Below, piece after piece: positions 1-9,113 of a DNA stretch of 64,000 nucleotides. Source of the stretch: Fibrobacter sp. UWB4 (GTDB lineage: Bacteria > Fibrobacterota > Fibrobacteria > Fibrobacterales > Fibrobacteraceae). Position 1 is the first letter of the stretch. Every line of letters starts with the position of its first letter. The stretch covers positions 43,783-107,782 of the forward strand of contig NZ_MWQI01000011.1 of NCBI RefSeq assembly GCF_002210345.1. The letters are read 5' to 3'. Both the position numbers and the translations under genes were made by a program. The notes under the pieces are model-generated. The model made no database searches. It had not been told where the DNA came from and worked only from the letters and a program-made list of their open reading frames with translations.

Positions 1-1
1 G

Positions 2-2623
2 GAGTACGATGCCAAGGGCGGTGTTGTCCCGATTGAAGGCGTGTTCTATTGCACGGCGGCGAAAAACGAAGCGCGTTTCAACTGCTTCAGGGAAGAAAAC
101 CCCAAGCGTGCGGCAATCGCGCCGTTCCACGCCAATTATCCTTATTTGCCGATTCCTGCGGATCTCGAAAAGAGAGTCCTGATGGATTTCAATGTTCCGG
201 TCTTGAAAGAGAACCCGGAATACAAGACGAATCTAGACATCAATACGCCCACGAACCGCGTACTTACTTCTATGGTGAGCCCGGAGCGTTTGCTCTTTTT
301 GCTCAAGTACGGCATCGCTTACTTGCATGTTGAAAAAGAGAAGGATGGCCAAATCGAGAGCCGCCACGAAAAGCACATCATGCGTTACCAGCAATTTTTT
401 GCGGCCATGATTATCCGTGAAAAACTGGCAGCGGGTGCGACATCCGGCATTGTGTGGCATACGCAGGGCTCGGGCAAGACGGCGCTTTCTTTCCACTTGA
501 GCAAAGTCCTCAAGGACTATTACGCCAAGCAGAACAAAGTCGCGAAATTCTACTTTATTGTGGACCGCCTGGATTTGCTAGAGCAGGCGACCGAAGAATT
601 GAGCAATCGTGGCCTCAAGGTGACTACGGCGAATTCCCGCACGGAACTCATGGAGCAGTTCCGCACGCAGCAGGCCTTGCAGAGCAACGCCGGTGTCGAT
701 GAAATTACCGTGGTGAACATCCAGAAATTTGAAAACGATACTGAGAAAGTGGATCTTCCGAATTACGCCACGAATTTGCAACGCGTGTTCATTATGGACG
801 AAGCGCATCGCGGCTACAAACCGGGCGGATGTTTCCTTTCGAACCTTTTCAATGCCGACAAGAATGCCATCAAGATTGCGCTTACCGGCACGCCGCTCAT
901 CGGGAGCGAAAAGGCGAGTTGCAAGGTTTTTGGCGATTATTTCCACACGTATTATTACGACCGTTCCATTCAAGACGGCTACACGCTAAAGATTATCCGC
1001 GAAGATATCGAAACCAGTTACCGCAAAAAGCTGAACGATGCTTACGAAAGCGTGCAGAAACTGGTGGAGAAGGGTTCTGTCTCGAAGGACATGATTATTC
1101 GGCACCCCACATACGTGAAGGCGTTGCTCCGCTACATCATCAACGATTTGGTGAAGTTCCGTGCCATGCAGGGCGACAACGACCTTGGCGGCATGATTAT
1201 TGCAGAATCTTCGGAACAGGCACGAAACTTGTACAAGTTCTTCAATGAGATTCAGGACGAACTCAATGAAAACCGCATCCAGAAAATCAACTTGAAAGCG
1301 GGCCTGATTCTCTTCGATAGCGATGACAAGGAAACCCGCAAGCAGATTATCAATGATTTCAAGAAGAACTACACGATTGATATTCTGATTGTCTTCAACA
1401 TGTTGCTGACGGGTTTTGATGCACCGCGCCTCAAGCGATTGTATTTCGGTCGCAAAATCGAAGATCATAATTTGTTGCAGGCAATTACACGCGTGAATCG
1501 CCCGTACAAGAATATGAAACGCGGATTCTTGATTGACTTTGCCGACATCAAGAAGAATTTTGACGAGACCAATGCCGCGTATTTGCAGGAACTGAACCGC
1601 TACAACGATGCCGATACTGACCCGGACGATAACTTGCCCGACATGTACAACCAAGTCATGGAAGACAAGGATGCCCTTATCAACCACATGAAGGTGGCAC
1701 GTCAGGCTCTGTTCAGTTATACCACCGACAACGCGGAAGTTTTCTCTACAGAGATTTCTAGCCTTGAAGACAAGAAGGTTCTGATTGAACTGCGCAAGGC
1801 GTTGGAACTCGCCAAGGACGCGATGAACCTTGTGCGTACTTTCGGTGACGATGCCCTTAAAAAGGACTTTGAAAAGCTGAACATCGAAAAGTTGCCGCTC
1901 ATGCTTTCGGAAGTGAACCACCGCATTGCTATTATCAACCAGAAAGAGGCATGGACCAATAGCGAAGCGACTCAGTTTGCCGTGAACGAAGCCATGATGA
2001 ACATCGAGTTCAACTTTAGCTGCATTGGCACTGAAGAACTGAAAATCATCGATAACGGTACGGAACTGCGAGAAAAATACAAACGCGCTCTTCGCGGATT
2101 CCTGGATAACTTCGATCACGAAGACCCCGTATTTGTTGAATTGGAACAGGAGTTCAAGCGCATCTTTGACAAGCACGGCTTTACCCCGGAAAACCTTGCC
2201 GTTTATAACGAGCAAAACCAGGCGATGAATGACATCCTGAAACGCCTCGAAGATCTTCGCAAATCAAACGACGCCCTCTTGCGCAAGTACAATGGCGACA
2301 CGAAATTCGCCTACGTTCACAAGCGCATCCGCGAAGAGAACAAGGCTCGCGAACCCAAGCACCAGGCACCAATTATCTCGAAGTTCGACGAAGAAATTGT
2401 GCAGGCTCTCTTGACAATCAAGGGGACGATTGACGCGAAGGTTTTCGACCGCAACGACATCCTCAAACAGGACGCCTACTTCGGCAAGACCGTGATGAAA
2501 GAAATTGCAGACGGACTCGCACACTTCCCGCAAATCAAGCCCGAAATGCCCGATTACCTGTTTATCCAGCAGCGCATCGCCAAGCAGTACATAAACCAGT
2601 ATAACGCCTACTACGGAAGCTAA
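2..2623 (+). CDS. hsdR: Type I restriction enzyme subunit R (HsdR), 5'-truncated by window edge
   Basis: HsdR is the ATP-driven translocase and nuclease subunit of a type I restriction-modification complex. The frame is open to the left edge, so the GTG at 41 is not the true start and the N-terminal nuclease domain is mostly outside the window. Counting from 41, the superfamily 2 helicase motor is clear: GSGKT (about residues 143-147), DEAH (about 253-256) and TGTP (about 282-285), followed by the second RecA lobe and the long helical C-terminal part. It is followed 11 bases later by fic and then by hsdM, so the three are probably one transcript. Codon use is GC-rich and host-like, unlike the hsdS recognition domains downstream. 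Confidence 0.95.
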   Translation, partial: EYDAKGGVVPIEGVFYCTAAKNEARFNCFREENPKRAAIAPFHANYPYLPIPADLEKRVLMDFNVPVLKENPEYKTNLDINTPTNRVLTSMVSPERLLFLLKYGIAYLHVEKEKDGQIESRHEKHIMRYQQFFAAMIIREKLAAGATSGIVWHTQGSGKTALSFHLSKVLKDYYAKQNKVAKFYFIVDRLDLLEQATEELSNRGLKVTTANSRTELMEQFRTQQALQSNAGVDEITVVNIQKFENDTEKVDLPNYATNLQRVFIMDEAHRGYKPGGCFLSNLFNADKNAIKIALTGTPLIGSEKASCKVFGDYFHTYYYDRSIQDGYTLKIIREDIETSYRKKLNDAYESVQKLVEKGSVSKDMIIRHPTYVKALLRYIINDLVKFRAMQGDNDLGGMIIAESSEQARNLYKFFNEIQDELNENRIQKINLKAGLILFDSDDKETRKQIINDFKKNYTIDILIVFNMLLTGFDAPRLKRLYFGRKIEDHNLLQAITRVNRPYKNMKRGFLIDFADIKKNFDETNAAYLQELNRYNDADTDPDDNLPDMYNQVMEDKDALINHMKVARQALFSYTTDNAEVFSTEISSLEDKKVLIELRKALELAKDAMNLVRTFGDDALKKDFEKLNIEKLPLMLSEVNHRIAIINQKEAWTNSEATQFAVNEAMMNIEFNFSCIGTEELKIIDNGTELREKYKRALRGFLDNFDHEDPVFVELEQEFKRIFDKHGFTPENLAVYNEQNQAMNDILKRLEDLRKSNDALLRKYNGDTKFAYVHKRIREENKAREPKHQAPIISKFDEEIVQALLTIKGTIDAKVFDRNDILKQDAYFGKTVMKEIADGLAHFPQIKPEMPDYLFIQQRIAKQYINQYNAYYGS

Positions 2624-2634
2624 AGGAGTCTGGC

Positions 2635-3660
2635 ATGTACGAACAAAAACTTCTTGAAACCTTGAGTGAATATAAGGCGCTTCGTATAGATGAGCAGATA
2701 GATTACAACAAGTTCTATCTGTATTCCCTGATTACCCATTCTACCGCAATAGAAGGTTCTACTGTCACCGAAATCGAAAACAGGCTGTTGTTCGATGAGG
2801 GTATTTCTGCCAAGGGTCGTTCTATGGCAGAACAGCTTATGAACTTGGATCTTAAGGCGGCATACGACGAATGCATCAAGGTGGCGCCTCAGCATCCTCA
2901 AATAGATATTGATTTTTTGAAGCATTTGTCTTCGATTGTCATGCACAGCACGGGTTCAAAATACAATACGGTGTTAGGGGAATTCGATTCGTCAAGAGGG
3001 GACCTTCGCCTAGTTAATGTAACAGCCGGTGTCGGTGGAGAATCTTACCTTGCGTTTCAAAAAGTGCCCTCACGTTTGCAAGATTTTTGCGACTGGCTAA
3101 ACAGGGAACGTTCGCAAATTGATAAGTCCGATATCGCTGCTCTTTACCGACTCAGTTTTTGCGCACATTACTACCTGGTGACGATTCACCCGTGGGTGGA
3201 TGGCAACGGAAGAATGTCTCGCTTGGTCATGAATTTCTTGCAGATGGAATTTGGTCTGGTGCCTTCAAAAATTCTTGCGGCCAACAAGGCTGAATACATT
3301 ATGGCGTTGCAGAAATCTCGCGAAAAGGACGATGTTGGTATTATTTGCGATTTTCTGTTCAACGAACATGCGACCAATTTACGCAAGGAAATTGACGATT
3401 TTAAACGGTCTATGACCTGCGATGTCGTAATAAAACCGGAAAATGTCGTAATAAATGTCGTAATAAACGATATAGAAAGACAGGTTTTGGATATGTTGCG
3501 AGGAGATTCTTCGCTTTCGGCGGCATCCATGGCCGAAAAACTGGAAATGAGTGCTCGCCAGATCCAGCGCGTTTTGGCATCGTTAAAAGAAAAACAAATT
3601 ATCGAACGTATAGGCAGCAACAAGACTGGTTCTTGGCTGATAAAATGGAACGGAAACTAA
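2635..3660 (+). CDS. Fic family protein with N-terminal inhibitory motif and C-terminal winged helix
   Basis: Fic proteins usually transfer AMP from ATP to a hydroxyl group of a target protein. The catalytic loop HPWVDGNGR lies at about residues 185-192. The motif S36-x3-E40-G41 fits the (S/T)xxxE(G/N) inhibitory helix, so this should be a self-inhibited (class II) Fic. The C-terminal 65 residues look like a winged helix, joined by a linker that contains a short VVIN repeat encoded by a 12 bp tandem duplication. A good ribosome site (AGGAG) precedes the ATG. The gene sits between hsdR and hsdM and its stop codon abuts the hsdM start. Fic genes are known passengers of type I restriction operons; a role in restriction is inference. 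Confidence 0.9.
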   Translation: MYEQKLLETLSEYKALRIDEQIDYNKFYLYSLITHSTAIEGSTVTEIENRLLFDEGISAKGRSMAEQLMNLDLKAAYDECIKVAPQHPQIDIDFLKHLSSIVMHSTGSKYNTVLGEFDSSRGDLRLVNVTAGVGGESYLAFQKVPSRLQDFCDWLNRERSQIDKSDIAALYRLSFCAHYYLVTIHPWVDGNGRMSRLVMNFLQMEFGLVPSKILAANKAEYIMALQKSREKDDVGIICDFLFNEHATNLRKEIDDFKRSMTCDVVIKPENVVINVVINDIERQVLDMLRGDSSLSAASMAEKLEMSARQIQRVLASLKEKQIIERIGSNKTGSWLIKWNGN

Positions 3661-5310
3661 ATGAACATCAAAGACAAGACCATTGCCCTTATTGACTCTC
3701 TCAAGGCCACTTGCCAAACGTACGGCATGGGCAATGACGGCAACGAATACAAGATTATCACCCAGGTGTTTCTGTACAAGTTTATGGCCGACAAGTTCGG
3801 CTACGAACTCAAGAAAATCAATGACCCTTGCCTGAAGGCACTCAAAAAATCCGACAAGTGGGAAGAGGAATACGCGAAACTCTCCAAGGCCGACCGCGAA
3901 AAGGTGAGCCTCTTCTTGCCGCCCGAAGTCCCGGTGTTCAAGCCCGACTACCTGATTGCAAACCTCTGGAACAAGCAGGCCAAGGGCGATTTCGACGTCA
4001 TCTTTGACGAGACCATGGTCGCCATCGCAAAGGACAACCTGGACGTATTCTACACCAAGACCGCGCAAGAAACGAAAATCCCCATCTTCGAAAAGCTCAC
4101 CATCTTTGTGACCGACGACGCCCAGCGTGCAAACTTCGCCCGAGCACTTGTCGATAAACTCGTGAACTTCAGCTTCGAAGACGCCTTCGCCGAACACTAC
4201 GACTTTTTCTCGGACATCTTTGAATACCTGCTCAAGGACTACAACACCGCAGGCGGCGGCAAGTACGCCGAATATTACACCCCCAAGGCCATCGCAAAAA
4301 TCATGGCCCGCCTCTTGGTGGGCGACAACGCCGACTTGCACAACGTAGAATGCTACGACCCCAGCGCAGGCACCGGCACCTTGCTCATGGCGCTCAGCCA
4401 CCAGATTGGCGAAGACCGCTGCACCATCTTTGCGCAAGACATCTCGCAGCGCAGTAACAAGATGCTCAAATTGAACCTGCTGTTGAACGGACTCGTATCT
4501 AGCCTCGATCACGCCGTGCAGGGCGACACCCTCCTGGAACCCTACCACAAGAGCGACGATGGCAAGAGCCTCAAGCAGTTCGATTATGTTGTGAGCAATC
4601 CGCCCTTCAAGATGGATTTCAGCGACACCCGCGACGATATCGAGAAGAAATGGAATGCTCGCTTCTGGGCAGGTGTGCCGAAAGTCCCGAACAAGAAAAA
4701 GGAGAGCATGGCCATCTACACCTGCTTTATCCAGCACGTGGTAAACAGCATCAAGGCTGGCGGCAAGGGCGCCATCGTCATCCCCACCGGGTTCATCACC
4801 GCGAAATCCGGCATCGAGCACAAAATCCTCGAACGCATCGTTGACGAACACATCGTCTATGGCGTGGTCAGCATGCCGAGCAACGTATTCGCGAACACCG
4901 GCACCAACGTGAGCGTGCTCTTCTTCGACAAGACCCGCAAAAAGACCGACAACGACAAAGTCACCCTCGTTGACGCAAGCAAACTCGGCAAGGAATACAA
5001 GGACGCGAATGGCCTCAAGAAAGTCCGCCTCGAAGACGACGAAATCGAGAAAATCGTGACCACCTTCCGCAAGGCCAAAGCCGTCGAAGACTTCAGCGTG
5101 GTCGTGACCTACAGCGAAGTCAAGGAAAAAGGCTACAGCCTGAGCGCCGGCCAGTATTTCGACATCAAGATAGACTACGTCGATATTACCGCCGACGAAT
5201 TCAACGCCCAGATGAAAGCCGACACCGAAGAACTCGCCGCCATGTTCGCCGAAAGCCACAAACTCGAAAAGGAAATCCAGAAACAGTTGGGCAACTTAAA
5301 ATTCAATTAG
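3661..5310 (+). CDS. hsdM: Type I restriction-modification methyltransferase subunit M (HsdM)
   Basis: HsdM makes N6-methyladenine at the site chosen by HsdS. The 549-residue protein has the expected N-terminal helical domain (about 1-150), SAM-binding motif I (DPSAGTGT, about 233-240) and the catalytic NPPF tetrad (about 313-316) of an N6-adenine methylase. The ATG follows the fic stop codon with no gap, which suggests translational coupling. Full length for the family, with host-like GC-rich codon use. Confidence 0.96.
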   Translation: MNIKDKTIALIDSLKATCQTYGMGNDGNEYKIITQVFLYKFMADKFGYELKKINDPCLKALKKSDKWEEEYAKLSKADREKVSLFLPPEVPVFKPDYLIANLWNKQAKGDFDVIFDETMVAIAKDNLDVFYTKTAQETKIPIFEKLTIFVTDDAQRANFARALVDKLVNFSFEDAFAEHYDFFSDIFEYLLKDYNTAGGGKYAEYYTPKAIAKIMARLLVGDNADLHNVECYDPSAGTGTLLMALSHQIGEDRCTIFAQDISQRSNKMLKLNLLLNGLVSSLDHAVQGDTLLEPYHKSDDGKSLKQFDYVVSNPPFKMDFSDTRDDIEKKWNARFWAGVPKVPNKKKESMAIYTCFIQHVVNSIKAGGKGAIVIPTGFITAKSGIEHKILERIVDEHIVYGVVSMPSNVFANTGTNVSVLFFDKTRKKTDNDKVTLVDASKLGKEYKDANGLKKVRLEDDEIEKIVTTFRKAKAVEDFSVVVTYSEVKEKGYSLSAGQYFDIKIDYVDITADEFNAQMKADTEELAAMFAESHKLEKEIQKQLGNLKFN

Positions 5311-5316
5311 GGTGCT

Positions 5317-5409
5317 GTCATCCTGGAGCGTAGCGATAGGATCCAAAGAGCAAGTGTCATCCTGAGCGGACCCTGGAGCGCGAAGCGCGATAGGGGAAGT
5401 CGAAGGATC
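5317..5409. repeat. Two GTCATCCTG...GGATC dispersed elements
   Basis: After the hsdM stop, two copies of the same intergenic element occur back to back, each beginning GTCATCCTG and ending AGGATC (5317-5344 and 5356-5409). The rest of the gap to 5580 has short GC-rich inverted stretches (CCCC/GGGG runs around 5460-5520) and no convincing gene. Other copies lie at 5865-5900, 26181-26210, 61304-61331 and 61366-61392. Confidence 0.7.
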
Positions 5410-5580
5410 TAGGAAAGGTTTAGTAAAGATGGGAATGAAATTGAAAGGATATACAAAGGGGGAAGTCTCCCCCTCGCTTGCACTCCGTTGCTCGCTACCC
5501 CTTCTAGCGGGGGCACCCCGCAACGCCCCGATAACGCCACACGGATTTGTTCACGCCTAACGGCGTTTATGGAAATGTAG

Positions 5581-5856
5581 ATGGAAATTCTGAATAACTA
5601 TTCTGGCTTAATTTCTTTGATTGCGGCTGTTGCTGCAATCGGTGCAATTATAGTTCCTTTTGTCATTTTAAAACAGCAGCGGAAATACAAAGCGGAAAAA
5701 GAAGAATTGGCTAAAAAAGAAATGGCTGAAATGGAACGGAAAGAAGCTCAAGCAGAGTTAGATGCAATTGGAGTAATTCCTTTTGGTGCTCCGGGCTTTA
5801 CTAGAATGGATCTTGCAAGAGTAAACTATCTGAAGAAAAAGGCAGGCAGAAGGTAA
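5581..5856 (+). CDS. Small membrane-anchored coiled-coil protein in the hsd operon
   Basis: This 91-residue protein is not recognised. It has one hydrophobic segment near the N terminus (about residues 9-31), then a highly charged Lys/Glu stretch likely to form a coiled coil (about 35-62), and a short basic C-terminal tail. It lies between hsdM and hsdS and is flanked on both sides by dispersed GTCATCCTG elements, so it may be an insertion into the operon. Codon use is more AT-rich than hsdM. The reading frame is intact, but a function in restriction cannot be claimed. Confidence 0.6.
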   Translation: MEILNNYSGLISLIAAVAAIGAIIVPFVILKQQRKYKAEKEELAKKEMAEMERKEAQAELDAIGVIPFGAPGFTRMDLARVNYLKKKAGRR

Positions 5857-5864
5857 CTCGGGGT

Positions 5865-5900
5865 GTCATCCTGAGCGGAGTGCAACGGAGTCGAAGGATT
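5865..5900 (+). repeat. GTCATCCTGA...GAAGGATT dispersed element
   Basis: One copy of the element lies between the small membrane gene and hsdS. It starts GTCATCCTGAGCGGAG and ends GTCGAAGGATT. It ends just before the hsdS ribosome site (AGGAAAG at 5902-5908). Confidence 0.7.
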
Positions 5901-5916
5901 TAGGAAAGATTTGAAT

Positions 5917-7119
5917 ATGGAATTGAAACGATATAAATTAGGTGAAATTGGTGAAATCCGTATGTGCAAGCGGATTTTGAAAGAAGAAACGAATTCTGTT
6001 GGTGGTGTTCCATTCTTTAAAATAGGCACCTTTGGTGGTCGAGCTGATGTTTTTATTACTAGAGAAAAATTTCAAGAATACAAAAATGCTTATTCCTATC
6101 CTAAAAAAGGGGATGTTTTAATATCCGCAGCCGGAACTATTGGAAGAACTGTTGTATTTGATGGAAAAGATGCTTATTTCCAAGATTCAAATATCGTTTG
6201 GATAGAAAATGATGAAAGCAAAGTTTTAAATGAATATTTGTTCTATTGCTATAAAAATATTCGTTGGACAACATCTGTAGGAAGCACTATTCTTCGGTTA
6301 TATAACGATGATATTCGAAATACGGACATTATTGTTCCCCCTTTGCCGGAGCAAAAGAAAATCGCCTCGGTCCTTTCCGCATTAGACGACAAAATCGCCC
6401 TGAACAAAAAGATGAACCAGAAACTCGAAGCAATGGCAAAACGCCTATACGACTACTGGTTCGTCCAATACGACTTCCCCGACAAAAACGACCGCCCCTA
6501 CAAAACCACCGGCGGCCCCATGACCTACAACCAAATCCTCAAAAGGGAAATTCCCGAAGGTTGGGAAGTAAAAAGCCTTTTCGATTGTTCTGATGTTTTA
6601 TATGGATTTCCATATGCGACAGAGCCGTTTGATGAAGAAAATTTGGATATTTCAACGAAACCATATTCTGTAATTCGTATTCGTGACATAAAGGACAATA
6701 CAATTTCTGCCAAAACAACAGAAACCGTTGATGATAAGTATAGGACGAAAGTGAATGACCTTTTAATTGGTATGGACGGCTACTTCCATATGAGCTTTTG
6801 GCCTAGAAATGATGATTACGTAAATCAGCGAATCACTCGTATTCGACAAAAAGAGTTGTCTGTTATGATAATTTATCATCAGATTGCCCCTTTTATCAAG
6901 TTCAAGGAAGACCAGGCGAAAGGATCAACTGTCGGACATTTGAGTGATAAGGATATGAAACAGATTAATATCCTTGTCCCGAATAATCCGCAACTATCAG
7001 AAAAGTTTGATAGCATTTTAAATCTTATCACGAAGAACAAACAAGAAATCTCTCGCCTTACAAAACTACGAGATAAACTATTGCCCTTGTTGATGAACGG
7101 ACAAGTGGAGGTCAATTAA
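5917..7119 (+). CDS. hsdS: Type I restriction-modification specificity subunit S (HsdS)
   Basis: HsdS recognises a bipartite DNA site through two target recognition domains. The 400-residue protein shows the usual order: TRD1 (about 1-140), a conserved helical spacer beginning PLPEQKKIASVLSALDDKI, TRD2 (about 205-375) and a second conserved helix ending KLRDKLLPLLMNGQ. ATG 5917 is chosen because AGGAAAG sits 8 bases upstream; a TTG at 5911 is in frame. The central spacer (about 6330-6550) is GC-rich and host-like, whereas both TRDs are AT-rich. This patchwork is what swapping of recognition domains between alleles would leave. Confidence 0.93.
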   Translation: MELKRYKLGEIGEIRMCKRILKEETNSVGGVPFFKIGTFGGRADVFITREKFQEYKNAYSYPKKGDVLISAAGTIGRTVVFDGKDAYFQDSNIVWIENDESKVLNEYLFYCYKNIRWTTSVGSTILRLYNDDIRNTDIIVPPLPEQKKIASVLSALDDKIALNKKMNQKLEAMAKRLYDYWFVQYDFPDKNDRPYKTTGGPMTYNQILKREIPEGWEVKSLFDCSDVLYGFPYATEPFDEENLDISTKPYSVIRIRDIKDNTISAKTTETVDDKYRTKVNDLLIGMDGYFHMSFWPRNDDYVNQRITRIRQKELSVMIIYHQIAPFIKFKEDQAKGSTVGHLSDKDMKQINILVPNNPQLSEKFDSILNLITKNKQEISRLTKLRDKLLPLLMNGQVEVN

Positions 7120-7244
7120 TGCAATTATATTCCCATAGGATTGCGTCTGCAATTCCAAACCCGTGTGGCAACTCCCAAAAACTTACCGCCCTCCACGACA
7201 AACTCCTCCCGCTCCTAATGAACGGCCAAGTAATAGTGGGGTAA
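7119..7244 (+). pseudogene. Remnant of a second hsdS 3' end
   Basis: A 41-codon frame starts at an ATG that overlaps the hsdS stop (TAATG). Its last 21 codons repeat the hsdS C terminus: LTALHDKLLPLLMNGQ here versus LTKLRDKLLPLLMNGQ in the intact gene, and each then ends after four more residues. The DNA of this copy is GC-rich like the hsdS spacer. It reads as the tail of an older specificity gene left behind by recombination. The first 20 residues are not recognisable as HsdS. Confidence 0.75.
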
Positions 7245-7268
7245 AAAATATTATATGAGGTCAATAAG

Positions 7269-9074
7269 ATGATTACAAATATTACAGTGAAAAATATAAA
7301 AGGATTTGATGATTCTTCAAGGGGAAATATTGATTTAGAATTGGTTCCAAATAAGGTGAATATACTGATTGCTCCAAATGGATTTGGCAAATCTTCGCTT
7401 GCCGCTGCTATTTCCTCATTGACTAAAAAAGGATTACGAGTTGATGTTGAAAATAAATTTAGGAAAGATGAGTCTAGAGAGCCCTTTCTATCAATGACCT
7501 TAAATGGGGAGATTTTGGAGGACGCAAAATTATCGAATGAAATCACGTGTGTTGTGATAAAATCCCATGTAGAAGCGACTTCAATTCAAAAAAATATGGG
7601 AAAGTTTTCGTCAGTGACAAATCACTTGGATATCTCAGATATTGTTGTGAAAAATACAATCCCTCCTAAAGCGGAGATATCGTATAAGTTTGAAAGCAAG
7701 AAGAAAGCTTTTGGTGTGAATGGCAAGATTCTTTTTAATATAAAAGACTTATTTGGTGATCCTAAATTTGTTAAAATATTGGATAATTATAAGGATTTAT
7801 TTGATAAAATTTGTTCAACAAGGCGGCGCTTGGCCTTGATAGAGAATGTGGTATCTAAAATAAATACTTATAAGGGAACTACCGAAAAAATAAAAACATT
7901 GATAGATGAGTCTATATTTACAGAAATAAAAAGAGATGAATGTTATTCTCAAGTTGCTCTCGTATTAAACGAAAATGGATTTGCTAAAGATGCTTTAGAT
8001 GAATTCATTATAATCTATCAAATAATTAAAATATGGGGAGGTGAAATAAAGAAATATATTAACTGTTTTATGGATCGTTATAATTATGAAAAAGAAAAGC
8101 GCCTTTTTGATGACTCATTGAATTTGTTAAGTCCTGAATGGAAAGGTATAAAGACAGAAGAAATAAAAAAATCCTTGGTAGTTCGATATCCTTATGCAAA
8201 TGAATTGTCTAATGGGCAGCGAGATGTCTTGACTTTTGTGACAGAATTGATTAAGTTCAAGACTAAAATTAAAGAAGGGAAGAAATATTTTTTGTTAATA
8301 GACGAAGTCTTTGATTATTTAGATGATGCAAATACAATAGTTGCTCAATACTATTTGACGAATTTTTTAAATAAAGATTTATCTGCTGAAATTTATGTTT
8401 GTGTATTGACTCATTTGGACCCAAAATATTTTAGAAGTTATATTTTTTCATCAAAGAAAATCAATATTCAGTATCTCTTGAAAAGTTTACCTATTTCAGG
8501 AAATGCTATGAAAATGTTTATTGCACATAGAGAAGGTTTGTCAAATAAGAATGTGCCGAATTCCCTTTATAACAACTTGTCCAAATATCTGTTTCATTAC
8601 AACCCGCAAAAGGTTGATTATTCATCGGAATTAACATCTTCAAAATCTGGTTTCCGAAAAACTTTTGGAAAAACAGAAGTCTTGAAAAATTATCTTATTG
8701 AGGAATTGAATAAGTATTTTTCAGAACGTGAACCGTATGAGCCTTATGCTGTAGCTATGGCACTCAGACATAGAGTGGAAAAAATTTGTTATGAGAAAAT
8801 AGAATCAACATTAAAAAATGATTTTTTAGAGATTCATAAAACTACAGACAAACTTGATTTTTGCTTAGATCATGGTTTTGATGTTCCAGATGTTTTTTAT
8901 ATTGTTTCTGCAATTCACAATGAAGCGGATCATTTGAAATTTGACCCTAATAATCCGAATGATTTTTTGGAAAAGAGTATGGTTTATAAATTACAGAATA
9001 ATGTAATCAAACAAGCTCTTAAAAAGCTATTTGAGTACAATGGCGAACCAATTTCTGTCGATTCAATAATGTAA
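7269..9074 (+). CDS. ABC/SMC-type AAA ATPase, unknown defence-associated family
   Basis: A 601-residue ATPase of the SMC/ABC-type fold. Walker A is NGFGKSS (about residues 37-43), the signature is LSNGQ (about 313-317) and Walker B ends in LIDE (about 343-346). The roughly 270 residues between Walker A and the signature are helical and charged, and the C-terminal 200 residues match no domain I know. A GAGG ribosome site is 8 bases before the ATG. It follows the hsd genes on the same strand and precedes a second ATPase, so it probably belongs to the same defence cluster. It is strongly AT-rich, consistent with acquisition. ATP-driven sensing or DNA binding is inferred from the fold only. Confidence 0.8.
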   Translation: MITNITVKNIKGFDDSSRGNIDLELVPNKVNILIAPNGFGKSSLAAAISSLTKKGLRVDVENKFRKDESREPFLSMTLNGEILEDAKLSNEITCVVIKSHVEATSIQKNMGKFSSVTNHLDISDIVVKNTIPPKAEISYKFESKKKAFGVNGKILFNIKDLFGDPKFVKILDNYKDLFDKICSTRRRLALIENVVSKINTYKGTTEKIKTLIDESIFTEIKRDECYSQVALVLNENGFAKDALDEFIIIYQIIKIWGGEIKKYINCFMDRYNYEKEKRLFDDSLNLLSPEWKGIKTEEIKKSLVVRYPYANELSNGQRDVLTFVTELIKFKTKIKEGKKYFLLIDEVFDYLDDANTIVAQYYLTNFLNKDLSAEIYVCVLTHLDPKYFRSYIFSSKKINIQYLLKSLPISGNAMKMFIAHREGLSNKNVPNSLYNNLSKYLFHYNPQKVDYSSELTSSKSGFRKTFGKTEVLKNYLIEELNKYFSEREPYEPYAVAMALRHRVEKICYEKIESTLKNDFLEIHKTTDKLDFCLDHGFDVPDVFYIVSAIHNEADHLKFDPNNPNDFLEKSMVYKLQNNVIKQALKKLFEYNGEPISVDSIM

Positions 9075-9113
9075 TGAAGTCAACATCCACTTAATTTGCA
9101 GAACAGGTAACAA

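Noticed and set aside
986..5259. Long minus-strand open frames over hsdR and hsdM (986-2215 and 3583-5259)
   Set aside because: They mirror GC-rich codons of recognised genes, have hydrophobic or Val/Phe/His-rich composition and no ribosome sites.
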